A stretch of 6,144 nucleotides of DNA from Desulfuromonadales bacterium (GTDB lineage: Bacteria > Desulfobacterota > Desulfuromonadia > Desulfuromonadales > BM103). The position numbers were made by a program, and so were the translations under genes. The notes beneath the pieces are model-generated. The model saw only the letters and a list, made by a program, of their open reading frames with translations. It was not told where the DNA came from and made no database searches. This document shows positions 1-5,815 of the stretch, piece by piece (the stretch's first letter is position 1; every line of letters starts with the position of its first letter). The stretch spans positions 1 to 6,144 of the forward strand of contig DAOWJU010000079.1 of NCBI GenBank assembly GCA_030640215.1, written 5' to 3'.

Positions 1-1125
1 GTCTTTGGTGCGTTGATAGAGTCGATGACGCCAACTCTTCTGCCTGGCTTCCAGTTCATCATGCAGGTAGCCGATCTGCGCCCTGGTAAATTCCAGGAAC
101 CCAGATGAAACCGAGGCCGTCTGGTTCTCACGAAGAAAGGCGCTGATGGCATCACCGAGGGTGGCACCGAAACGATTCTGGAACGGGTAGCCTGGGGTCT
201 GGCCGTGGTCAGAGAGGATGACCAGCAGGTAGTCAGCGCCAGGCACATGGTCCATAGCACGAATAATCTCGCCGATGCGTCGATCGATGTACTGTAGATT
301 CTTCAGTGCTGGCCAGGAGGATGGGCCGAAGTGGTGGGCAATTTCATCGTAGCCGCTGTAGGTGGTGTAGATCCGTGGTGTACCGGCATAGACTTCAGCG
401 ATTACGCCGAAGGTTTGCATCTCACGCAGGATCACGTTGCAGAAGATGCGAATAAGTGGAAAGAGCCCCTCCTGGGTGCTCCAGCTCTTTCTGCGCCGAT
501 GGTGCCATTCGTCTTTACGATTAGCCCAGAACTCAACAAAAGTCGCGAAAAACATGCGACAGGTTCGCAATGGATTGACCAGCAGCAGCAGGACAATGCG
601 AAAGCCGCCGATACGGCCGAATAGTGTCTCTGGATGGGGTGAAGAGACTGTGAAAATACTGCGTTCAGCGTCGCCGTCCAGGATGTTCGAATAGGAGGCG
701 CCACCAGTCAGTAGACCTCTTTCACCTGCGAAGAATTTTTCCCGAAAGCTTTGCACATGGTCCGGATCATTGCAGGATATAATTTCCCCGGTTTCCTTAT
801 CGAACCAGCGAAATGCCGGGATGCCATGGTCGTTGCCGTAAAAAAAGGTTGATTGAGCTGCAGGTGTGGTGCTCGGCAGGCCAGCACGGTACTCGACCAG
901 TTTGTGGCCACGGCGCAGATAGCGTTCCAAGTGGGGAAGGTAGCCCCGGTCAAGGGCTTGCTGAAGATAAGGGAATGCCAGGCCATCGATCTGAATGCCG
1001 ACAAAACCTTTTTTGGGGCCATCAATCAAACGTTCCCTGCGTTCCTTGCGGAAGGGGAATAGTTTGATGCCATAATAGCAACTGGATAGCCATCTGGTCA
1101 GTGCGCGGGGTGCCATGGCCCACAT
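1..1125 (-). CDS. Alkaline phosphatase superfamily phosphodiesterase/phosphatase, 3'-truncated by window edge
   Basis: The minus-strand frame is open for 375 codons from ATG 1125 to the left edge with no stop, so the C-terminus is missing. It resembles the type I phosphodiesterase/nucleotide pyrophosphatase branch of the alkaline phosphatase superfamily, two-metal enzymes that hydrolyse phosphate mono- or diesters. Visible active-site elements are: Asp47 in IQIDGLAFP (first metal ligand); the LPSTTPAAQS segment with Thr86 or Thr87 as likely nucleophile; Asp260 and His264 in YDEIAHHFGP; and Asp306-His307 in ILSDHGQTPG. In this family a last metal-binding His lies further on, outside the window. 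Residues about 172-215 form a hydrophobic then very basic insertion (LLLLVNP, later HHRRRKSW) that could touch the membrane. The gene starts 31 nt after the ppiB stop, so the two are probably cotranscribed. A second in-frame ATG lies at 1116. The substrate cannot be read from the sequence. The family call is firm. Confidence 0.85.
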   Translation of the reverse strand, partial: MWAMAPRALTRWLSSCYYGIKLFPFRKERRERLIDGPKKGFVGIQIDGLAFPYLQQALDRGYLPHLERYLRRGHKLVEYRAGLPSTTPAAQSTFFYGNDHGIPAFRWFDKETGEIISCNDPDHVQSFREKFFAGERGLLTGGASYSNILDGDAERSIFTVSSPHPETLFGRIGGFRIVLLLLVNPLRTCRMFFATFVEFWANRKDEWHHRRRKSWSTQEGLFPLIRIFCNVILREMQTFGVIAEVYAGTPRIYTTYSGYDEIAHHFGPSSWPALKNLQYIDRRIGEIIRAMDHVPGADYLLVILSDHGQTPGYPFQNRFGATLGDAISAFLRENQTASVSSGFLEFTRAQIGYLHDELEARQKSWRHRLYQRTKD

Positions 1126-1143
1126 TATAGCAGACACCCCGCG
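1104..1143. repeat. 9-bp perfect inverted repeat bracketing the phosphatase start codon
   Basis: CGCGGGGTG at 1104-1112 is an exact inverted repeat of CACCCCGCG at 1135-1143, with a 22-nt loop. In the minus-strand mRNA the upstream arm contains GGGGTG, the only Shine-Dalgarno-like stretch before ATG 1125. The loop holds both candidate ATGs (1125 and 1116). Folding would hide the ribosome-binding region. There is no following T-run on either strand, so it is not a classical terminator. A regulatory role is inference. Confidence 0.55.
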
Positions 1144-1156
1144 TTCTGAGGAATTG

Positions 1157-1675
1157 TTAACTTTCTACCGTAACCTTCTGGATGGTAATTGCCTCTACCG
1201 GTACATCCTGGTGCATACCGCTGTTGCCAGTTTTGACTTGGCGCATGGCATTCACAATATCCATACCGTCGGTTACCTTAGCGAAGACAGCGTAACCGAA
1301 TCCTTGCGAAGTCGGAGCGGTGTGGTTAAGAAAAGTGTTGTCGCCAACGTTGATAAAAAATTGACTGGTTGCACTATCGACGACCCCAGTACGGGCCATA
1401 GCAACAGTGCCGAGACCATTTTTCAGGCCGTTGTCAGCTTCATTCTTGATGGGAGCTTTTTTGTTGTCCTTGTCGCGCATGTCGGCTGTAAGACCGCCGC
1501 CCTGAACCATGAAGCCATCGATGACCCGGTGAAAGATGGTGCCTTCGTAAAAGCCGTCGTTTGCATACTCAATGAAGTTAGCCACGGTAATCGGGGCGTT
1601 GACTGCATCAAGTTCGATGACAAATTCGCCCATGCTGGTTTCTATACGGGCTGTCGGGTTGGTGCTTTCGGACAT
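1157..1675 (-). CDS. ppiB: Cyclophilin-type peptidyl-prolyl cis-trans isomerase (PpiB-like)
   Basis: This 172-aa protein is a single cyclophilin domain and closely follows E. coli PpiB in length and motifs. It catalyses cis-trans isomerisation of X-Pro bonds during protein folding. The catalytic core is clear: IFHRVIDGFMVQGG places the catalytic Arg at 50, Phe at 55 and Gln at 58; MARTG lies at 94-98, SQFFINV at 104-110 and the GYAVFAKVTDGMDIV core at 127-141. Residue 126 in QGFGY is Phe, where human cyclophilin A has the Trp that contacts cyclosporin. There is no signal peptide, so a cytoplasmic location is expected. The ATG at 1675 is set by a good AAGGAG (1683-1688) seven bases upstream. 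The gene follows ydiK after about 200 nt that contain an inverted repeat, and precedes the phosphatase gene by 31 nt. Confidence 0.96.
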   Translation of the reverse strand: MSESTNPTARIETSMGEFVIELDAVNAPITVANFIEYANDGFYEGTIFHRVIDGFMVQGGGLTADMRDKDNKKAPIKNEADNGLKNGLGTVAMARTGVVDSATSQFFINVGDNTFLNHTAPTSQGFGYAVFAKVTDGMDIVNAMRQVKTGNSGMHQDVPVEAITIQKVTVES

Positions 1676-1725
1676 ATTTAATCTCCTTAAAGTTGGTTGA
1701 AGTCAGATTATGAATAAAACCTTCT

Positions 1726-1820
1726 GGACACGGATAAAAATCTGATTTACACGGATCTAACAAAATCTAACGCCTTGAACCTTGCCTCAAAATCCGTGTT
1801 CATCCGTGTAATCCGCGTCC
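1726..1820. repeat. Intergenic inverted repeat of ATCCGTGT units
   Basis: The left arm carries GGACACGGAT (1726-1735) and ACACGGAT (1749-1756). The right arm carries ATCCGTGT twice (1792-1799, 1802-1809) and ATCCGCGTCC (1811-1820). The outer ends pair as GGACACGGAT/ATCCGCGTCC with one A-C mismatch (a G-U pair in the minus-strand transcript), and the inner ends pair perfectly over 8 bp around a 35-nt spacer. It therefore looks like a miniature interspersed or REP-like element lying in the 5' leader of ppiB. I recall similar ATCCGTGT-rich intergenic repeats from other bacterial genomes, but copy number here cannot be seen from one window. Confidence 0.6.
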
Positions 1821-1872
1821 TGCTTAGCTTTAAAATATGGTGACTACACAGTTTGCGCTGAATAGTTACCTC

Positions 1873-2973
1873 TCATTCATCAGTTATCGTAGACGTACTC
1901 ACAACCGATGTTGTGCTTTTCTGAGGGTTTTCATCATCGATCCATGCTGTCATCAAAGTGTAGCCGACTGCCAGCAGGACCGGGCCTATGAAGAGACCGA
2001 TGACGCCGAAGGCAATCAGCCCGCCGATGACGCCGGCGAAGATCAGGAGCAGGGGCAAGTTTGCATTTCTGCGGATCAGCATTGGACGCATGAAACCATC
2101 CAGACTCATGACAAAGATTGACCAGACCAACATGGCAATCCCCCATCCTGTGCTGCCTTTCCAGAAGAGCCAGATAACTGCTGGAATTAAAACCGGGCCA
2201 GCGCCGATCTGGGCGATGGTCAACATGAAAATGAGTGCTGTTAACAGGGATGTGTATGGGACGCCGATGACTGCCAGTCCGATTCCTGCCAGGAGCGACT
2301 GAACCAGGGCCGTGATTACGACGCCCTGCGCTACGGCCCTGATCGCATAGGCCGCGAGGATGGCAGCATTCTCACCACGTTCATCTGCAATTCTGTAAGC
2401 TAGTCTCCGCACCATTTTCGCAGCGTCTTCACCGTTCATGTAGAGCAGAGCTGTAAAAATCAGGGTTAGCATGAAATGGATCAGTATCAGGCCAAAGCCA
2501 CCGGCCTGCGCCACCAGCCATCCCGCTACCTTGCTGATATAGGGAGTGAGTCGCTTGGCAAATTCTCCCTGTTCGGTTGCCGCTGCTTTTTGCCAGAGTT
2601 CGGATGCTGAGTTGCCGATCATTGGCACACGTTCAACCCAGTCGGGGGGTGCTGGAATCTCAAGAGTGGCCAGTTGTTTCCCAATTGCCGTAAGTTGAGG
2701 TGCATTTTCGACGATGGTTCCCACGGCGAGAGTGAAAGGGATAATGAAGATCAAGATCAGGAGCCCCATCATTACCATGACGGCAGGCCGACGGCCCCTG
2801 ACCTTCTCCTGCACTATAACCAGTAAAGGCCAGGTAGCAATAACGATCATGCTGGCCCAGATCAATGCAGGCAGAAACGGACTTGTGATCCAGAAACAGG
2901 CGACCAGCAGGGCGCCGATGAGGACGATGACCAGGGTGTTCCTGACCAGTTCTTTTTTTGGGGTATCAGTCAT
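1873..2973 (-). CDS. ydiK: AI-2E (PerM/YdiK) family transporter
   Basis: This 366-aa polytopic inner-membrane protein strongly resembles E. coli YdiK of the AI-2E/PerM family. Family members have been linked to autoinducer-2 export or to Na+/H+ and general efflux, and the YdiK substrate is not established. Hydrophobic spans lie at about 13-29, 33-55, 64-88, 149-178, 209-238, 241-270, 274-291 and 307-343. The middle soluble segment (about 89-148) is the usual extracytoplasmic region. Conserved pieces are ALVQSLLAGIGLAVIGVPY (222-240), DGFMRPMLIR (292-301) and GVIGGLIAFGVIGLFIGPVL (314-333). The C-terminus is a short Ser/Thr-rich tail. ATG 2973 lies 3 nt after the TAG of the small upstream gene and has no convincing Shine-Dalgarno, which suggests translational coupling to that gene. 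The family call is firm; the transported molecule is unknown. Confidence 0.92.
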   Translation of the reverse strand: MTDTPKKELVRNTLVIVLIGALLVACFWITSPFLPALIWASMIVIATWPLLVIVQEKVRGRRPAVMVMMGLLILIFIIPFTLAVGTIVENAPQLTAIGKQLATLEIPAPPDWVERVPMIGNSASELWQKAAATEQGEFAKRLTPYISKVAGWLVAQAGGFGLILIHFMLTLIFTALLYMNGEDAAKMVRRLAYRIADERGENAAILAAYAIRAVAQGVVITALVQSLLAGIGLAVIGVPYTSLLTALIFMLTIAQIGAGPVLIPAVIWLFWKGSTGWGIAMLVWSIFVMSLDGFMRPMLIRRNANLPLLLIFAGVIGGLIAFGVIGLFIGPVLLAVGYTLMTAWIDDENPQKSTTSVVSTSTITDE

Positions 2974-2976
2974 GGC

Positions 2977-3159
2977 CTATAGTGGTTTCGGCTGACAAAC
3001 ATTTTCCGGGTTGTCAGCCTTGGCACCACATTTGGCGCAGGCTACGGTCGGATTTGCAGAACGTTGATCGATCTCCATCATCATACCCTTTTTGAAAAGT
3101 TTACACATGTGAGATGGGTGCTTTTCAGGTTTCCAGCAGTCTTTATGTTTTTTGCTCAT
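2977..3159 (-). CDS. Small Cys/His-rich protein, probable metal (zinc) binder
   Basis: This 60-aa hypothetical protein has five Cys (8, 19, 41, 44, 55) and His at 5, 14 and 17. The HPSHMCK segment (14-20) and the CAKCG knuckle (41-45) followed by Cys55 suggest a small zinc-ribbon-like fold. I have an impression of similar CWK..KHPSHMCKLF proteins in Desulfuromonas/Geobacter relatives, but I cannot name a family. There is no signal peptide or membrane span, so it is probably cytoplasmic. The start is well supported by GGGAGG (3168-3173) eight bases before ATG 3159. Its stop lies 3 nt before the ydiK ATG, so it is the first gene of this minus-strand group and may act with, or simply drive translation of, the transporter. 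No function is proposed beyond metal binding. Confidence 0.8.
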   Translation of the reverse strand: MSKKHKDCWKPEKHPSHMCKLFKKGMMMEIDQRSANPTVACAKCGAKADNPENVCQPKPL

Positions 3160-3196
3160 TCGCTGTACCTCCCAGCAATTGATTAATGACTGTCCG

Positions 3197-3224
3197 ATAT
3201 TAACACGGGTTGCAAGATAATCAA
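3197..3224 (-). promoter_or_regulatory. Candidate sigma70 promoter for the small Cys-rich gene and ydiK
   Basis: On the minus strand TTGATT (3219-3224) and TAATAT (3197-3202) are separated by 16 bp, close to the sigma70 consensus. The site lies about 38 bp upstream of ATG 3159 and downstream of the cytochrome terminator, where a promoter is needed. It is a consensus match only. Confidence 0.35.
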
Positions 3225-3295
3225 TCCATCAATCCAATAGGTAGGGCAGGGTGTGATGAGAAGTGCCTGACGGGTGGCAGAAATGAGTGCCGTTG

Positions 3296-3327
3296 AAGAA
3301 AAAGGGCGCTGGATTCCCAGCGCCCTT
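3296..3327 (-). terminator. Rho-independent terminator of the triheme cytochrome gene
   Basis: AAGGGCGCTGG (3302-3312) and CCAGCGCCCTT (3317-3327) form an 11-bp perfect GC-rich stem with a 4-nt loop. On the minus strand the stem runs directly into TTTTT then CTT. It starts 27 nt after the cytochrome stop codon. This separates the cytochrome from the ydiK group. Confidence 0.92.
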
Positions 3328-3354
3328 AGTTGAAGCATTGTTTAAACTTGGAAA

Positions 3355-3627
3355 TTACTTCTTGTGGCAACCGTTACACTTGGTTGGGCCTTCCATCTTC
3401 TTGTGGCATGCTTTACAGGTTTTGTGGCCGAAGCTCTTGTCAACTTCGATCTTTGCAGGCTCGCCTTCGTGGCACTTGGCACAGTCGTCAGCCAGAGCTG
3501 CCTGGTGAGCTTTGTGGTCGAAAGTTACGGTGCCTTTTTTGTTGTCATAGGTGTAGCTGTCAGCAGCGATAGCAACGTTGGCACCGACGAAGGCCAGCAA
3601 CATCATGATGATTACCAGTTTTTTCAT
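3355..3627 (-). CDS. Periplasmic triheme cytochrome c7 (PpcA family)
   Basis: This 90-aa precursor has a Sec signal peptide (MKKLVIIMMLLAFVGANVAIA, cleavage predicted after residue 21 or 22), leaving about 69 mature residues, the usual c7 size. Three c-type heme sites are present: CAKCH (49-53), CKACH (71-75) and CNGCH (84-88). There are exactly six His (38, 41, 53, 68, 75, 88), enough for three bis-histidine hemes. The fold matches cytochrome c7 of Desulfuromonas and PpcA of Geobacter, which carry electrons across the periplasm towards outer-membrane acceptors such as Fe(III) or sulfur. Many Lys residues surround the hemes, as in the family. The frame is open further upstream, but GGGAG (3635-3639) seven bases before ATG 3627 and the signal peptide fix the start. 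It is monocistronic, with its own terminator, and divergent from a membrane-bound regulator gene. Confidence 0.96.
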   Translation of the reverse strand: MKKLVIIMMLLAFVGANVAIAADSYTYDNKKGTVTFDHKAHQAALADDCAKCHEGEPAKIEVDKSFGHKTCKACHKKMEGPTKCNGCHKK

Positions 3628-3634
3628 TTCCATT

Positions 3635-3639
3635 CTCCC
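3635..3639 (-). promoter_or_regulatory. Ribosome-binding site that decides the cytochrome start
   Basis: GGGAG on the minus strand is 7 nt from ATG 3627 but only 1 nt from the in-frame ATG at 3633. It is about 80 nt downstream of the first in-frame ATG at 3717. Spacing and the signal peptide both select 3627. Confidence 0.8.
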
Positions 3640-3688
3640 GTTGTTAAGGTTTTTGTCTGGGCGTAATTGCCTCAATTCATTTGTGCTG

Positions 3689-3717
3689 TTTATATCCGAA
3701 CCCTGTTTTAAAATCAT
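3689..3717 (-). promoter_or_regulatory. Weak candidate promoter of the cytochrome gene
   Basis: On the minus strand TATAAA (3689-3694) has a 17-bp spacer to ATGATT (3712-3717), a poor -35 match. This gives a leader of roughly 55 nt. The dyad at 3718-3749 directly abuts the -35, the usual position for an activator when the -35 is weak. Confidence 0.3.
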
Positions 3718-3749
3718 CAGACATCGAGAGGAATGTCGTTAGATGTCTG
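3718..3749. promoter_or_regulatory. Operator-like dyad CAGACATC-N16-GATGTCTG
   Basis: Two perfect 8-bp inverted arms (3718-3725 and 3742-3749) are separated by 16 bp, so their centres are 24 bp apart, near two helical turns. A further ATGTC lies inside at 3733-3737. It sits between the cytochrome and the divergent HTH gene. GACAT recurs at 3801-3805 and 3831-3835, nearer the HTH gene. Binding by the HTH protein is inference. Confidence 0.45.
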
Positions 3750-3753
3750 GTTG

Positions 3754-3777
3754 TAAGTATGTAATTACGGTTACTTA
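3754..3777. repeat. AT-rich dyad TAAGTA...TACTTA enclosing palindrome GTAATTAC
   Basis: TAAGTA (3754-3759) and TACTTA (3772-3777) are perfect 6-bp inverted arms. The 8-bp palindrome GTAATTAC (3761-3768) lies between them, one base off-centre. It is located in the middle of the divergent intergenic region, so it could be a second operator. No T-run follows on either strand. Confidence 0.35.
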
Positions 3778-3855
3778 TGCGTTGAAAAATCGGGCTTATC
3801 GACATTGTCTATTTTCATGTTTACTCGGTAGACATTCGCTTGATAGACTCATGGC

Positions 3856-4773
3856 ATGACTCAAAATCATTACGACGAAAAATCATCCACAGTCTGTCTG
3901 GATGGCACAGAGGTCAAACGTATCCGTGAAGGACAACAATTGACCCAGTTTTATGTCAGCAAGATGGTCGGAGTTACCACCGATACGATCTCTCGATGGG
4001 AAAACAAGCGTTATCCGACTATTCGGCGTGAAAATGCATTGAAACTGGCAGAGGCACTGGAAGTACCACTCGTTGATATTCTGCTCAAGTCCGTAGAGGA
4101 GTCTGTAGAAGAAGTACTGCCTGTGCAAAAAAAATCGCCACTCATGTGGTTTATGTTTGTGGCTCTGGTCTTAGTGGTTCTGTTTGTACTCTTTTCCTCT
4201 CTTAATAGATCTCCTCCACTGTCTGCGTTGGTGACTGCGGAAAGGATTCTGCCAAATTTTGCTGGACCGGGCAGTGTTATTCCCGTGCAGGTTCGCATGA
4301 CGCACCGTGCCAAGAGTGGTGGAGTTATCCTGCGCGAATATTTCCCCAAGGGGTGGAAAATCGTTCAAGCGAATCCACCAGCGTCGAGCCTTGATAATGT
4401 AAATGGGGTGGCACGTTGGATTATCAAAGCCGGTGACAACAGAGACCAGATTGTGTACCTGGTTCAGGTCGACCCCTCAGCCAAAGTGAATACAGAGGGA
4501 AGTTTCCAGGGGGAAATTGTTGCGAGCAGGGGAGGAAATCGGTCTGCTGTGGCCGTTCAGGGCGAAAGCAAAATTGCCGTTGCTCCCGTTCACTGGGTCG
4601 ATGCGGATGGCAATGGACGAATTGATGATGGCGAAATGCTTGAGGGTTCTTTCACCATTGAAGATATGTCCGGTGTTCATATTGACTGGCAAGATCTGGA
4701 AGAACTATGGGATGCCGGGAGCTATGCCTGGGACAGTAAAAAAGGAAAATTTCTACCTCAATCTGAACCGTAG
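3856..4773 (+). CDS. Membrane-anchored XRE-family HTH protein with extracytoplasmic EF-hand domain
   Basis: This 305-aa protein has three parts. Residues about 17-78 are an XRE/Cro-type helix-turn-helix (REGQQLTQFYVSKMVGVTTD then TISRWENKRYPTIRRENALKLAEAL), expected to bind DNA. Residues 96-116 are a single membrane span preceded by KK, which puts the N-terminal HTH in the cytoplasm. Residues about 117-305 lie outside the membrane: a probable beta-sandwich (about 125-245) and then VDADGNGRIDDGE, a canonical EF-hand/dockerin-like loop with Asp249, Asp251, Asn253, Asp257 and Glu260 in the calcium positions. The architecture resembles RodZ in outline, but the HTH is of the XRE type and the outer part differs. 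It could be a one-component regulator that senses a periplasmic condition. ATG 3856 is the only sensible start, and no Shine-Dalgarno is visible before it. It is divergent from the triheme cytochrome gene, a natural candidate target. Function is inferred. Confidence 0.85.
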   Translation: MTQNHYDEKSSTVCLDGTEVKRIREGQQLTQFYVSKMVGVTTDTISRWENKRYPTIRRENALKLAEALEVPLVDILLKSVEESVEEVLPVQKKSPLMWFMFVALVLVVLFVLFSSLNRSPPLSALVTAERILPNFAGPGSVIPVQVRMTHRAKSGGVILREYFPKGWKIVQANPPASSLDNVNGVARWIIKAGDNRDQIVYLVQVDPSAKVNTEGSFQGEIVASRGGNRSAVAVQGESKIAVAPVHWVDADGNGRIDDGEMLEGSFTIEDMSGVHIDWQDLEELWDAGSYAWDSKKGKFLPQSEP

Positions 4774-4900
4774 TAATCTGGATCTTATCTGACAGGCAGT
4801 GCTTGGTTTCGTCCTGCGGCCCCGCATACTAAATATCCCAAGGTAATGTAAGAATGAGTTGCAACAGGATTTATAGTAAGCCTACTTGCCAGACAATCAA

Positions 4901-4927
4901 TCTTCTTATAAATCGTGATTTATAAGA
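4901..4927. repeat. AT-rich palindrome between convergent genes (copy 1 of a flanking pair)
   Basis: TCTTATAAATC (4904-4914) and GATTTATAAGA (4917-4927) are perfect 11-bp arms around GT. It lies 16 nt beyond the stop of the metallopeptidase-like gene and about 130 nt beyond the stop of the convergent HTH gene. It is AT-rich and lacks a T-run, so it is a poor terminator. A related palindrome lies at 5816-5842. Confidence 0.55.
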
Positions 4928-4942
4928 GAAGCCCCGAGTCTA

Positions 4943-5644
4943 TCAATATCCGTCCCATCCCCCGTTCTCTTCATTGACAAGACGCTCAATAAACTCTTTT
5001 GGTTTATCTAGGGACACAAAATGAAGGTAGCACTTCACTGCAAACTCGTTTGGTGCAAACAAGTAGTAGTACACAGACATTTCAGCCCTGGATTTGTAGG
5101 CTTCAATATTTTGGTACTTCTTTAGAGTCTTTTCCCGAGACTCAGGTGTGAGAACGGCTAACTGTGTTACCACGGCAATATACTCACCTGCTAGGTGGCT
5201 TTTGGTTGCCGGATTAATGTACTTATTGCTGACAGCGTGAGCCAATTCATGTGCCGCATAGCTACACCAAGTCTCCTCACTTATACCGATGCCCAGCATC
5301 GATTTGTTCTCCTGTGAAAGCTCCACAGCTTTTGAATAGGTGAGCAGATCGACTTCTCTGGAGCTAGGGTTATAGCATCCGACTAAATTATGTATTTGAT
5401 GTGGTGGGAGATGCTCAACGAGCCTGATGGTGATAACTTCTGTTGTTTCTAGACCAAGTGTTTTGAGAAATGTGACGGCTGCTCTTGCTGTTTCGCAGAC
5501 ACATTTAATCTCCTCTGGTCCTTCGTACTCAAATGCAACTGGGAAATCAGCACATTTAAGACGTGCAGCATAGGTTGGGAAAATACAGATACAGAAGATG
5601 CATTGAAGTAGGGTAAACATCGTCAATCTAGAGAATGAAAACAA
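4943..5644 (-). CDS. Secreted HExxH metallopeptidase-like protein of unknown family
   Basis: This 233-aa protein has an N-terminal signal peptide (hydrophobic about 9-22, likely cleavage after the AA near 26-27). The zinc motif HELAH lies at 132-136 in SYAAHELAHAVSN. A candidate third ligand is Glu154 in GEYIAVVTQL, 18 residues after the second His, which is a gluzincin-like arrangement. Cys31, 48, 50, 90, 127 and 205 in the mature part could form disulfides, in line with export. I do not recognise a named family with confidence; an uncharacterised HExxH domain family (possibly DUF6639-like) is the best guess, and peptidase activity is unproven. The start is TTG 5644, supported by GAGGTG five bases upstream; ATG 5620 (residue 9) has no ribosome-binding site. 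Base composition is visibly more AT-rich than the genes on the left. It is convergent with the HTH gene and flanked by related palindromes, which may indicate acquisition. Confidence 0.8.
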   Translation of the reverse strand: MFSFSRLTMFTLLQCIFCICIFPTYAARLKCADFPVAFEYEGPEEIKCVCETARAAVTFLKTLGLETTEVITIRLVEHLPPHQIHNLVGCYNPSSREVDLLTYSKAVELSQENKSMLGIGISEETWCSYAAHELAHAVSNKYINPATKSHLAGEYIAVVTQLAVLTPESREKTLKKYQNIEAYKSRAEMSVYYYLFAPNEFAVKCYLHFVSLDKPKEFIERLVNEENGGWDGY

Positions 5645-5649
5645 ATCGT

Positions 5650-5655
5650 CACCTC
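5650..5655 (-). promoter_or_regulatory. Ribosome-binding site supporting a TTG start
   Basis: GAGGTG on the minus strand ends 5 nt before TTG 5644. It is 29 nt from the in-frame ATG 5620, too far to serve it. This favours the longer form, with eight extra residues before the hydrophobic signal core. Confidence 0.6.
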
Positions 5656-5725
5656 ACCGAAGACTCCCCAGAACTAAGCCTGACATGAGTATAGCAGCCG
5701 ATAGAAGTAATTCATTGACTGAGCC

Positions 5726-5759
5726 AAAGAAAAGGCCACCAAGGAATAACCCTGGTGGC
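5726..5759 (-). terminator. Rho-independent terminator, probably for the membrane protein gene on the right
   Basis: On the minus strand GCCACCAGGG (5759-5750) pairs with CCTTGGTGGC (5744-5735) around a 5-nt loop, then runs into CTTTTCTTT. The one imperfect pair is G-U in the minus-strand RNA but A-C in the plus-strand RNA, which favours minus-strand use. It lies about 160 nt past the stop at 5921 and 80 nt before the metallopeptidase-like gene, insulating the two. Confidence 0.75.
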
Positions 5760-5815
5760 ATAGTTTTGTGGATTAAAAGGCTTCCTGAGTATCTCTATCA
5801 ATAAGAAGCCGGTTT

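Noticed and set aside
331..1067. Several open frames on both strands within the left 1.1 kb
   Set aside because: The continuous minus-strand frame with all alkaline phosphatase superfamily motifs explains this region. The others are out-of-frame shadows.
1115..1681. Long plus-strand open frame of 188 codons opposite the cyclophilin gene
   Set aside because: It is the antisense shadow of ppiB, which has full cyclophilin motifs and a good ribosome-binding site. The plus-strand translation has no recognisable features.
3628..3717. N-terminal extension of the cytochrome to the in-frame ATG at 3717
   Set aside because: The extension would place 30 polar residues before a textbook signal peptide, and the GGGAG site serves ATG 3627.
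3628..3760. Cyclic di-GMP (GEMM) riboswitch in the cytochrome leader, common in this bacterial group
   Set aside because: None of the conserved GEMM core sequences are visible in the leader.
4854..4925. Short plus-strand frame (about 23 codons) after the HTH gene
   Set aside because: It is very short, poorly spaced from an AAGG, and ends inside the palindrome.
4774..4942. Terminator for the HTH gene
   Set aside because: The only strong dyad (4904-4927) is AT-rich with no T-run, and GCGGCCCCGC near 4817-4826 has too small a loop.
5685..5804. 39-codon plus-strand frame between the metallopeptidase-like gene and the terminator
   Set aside because: There is no ribosome-binding site, it runs through the terminator hairpin, and the product has no recognisable features.
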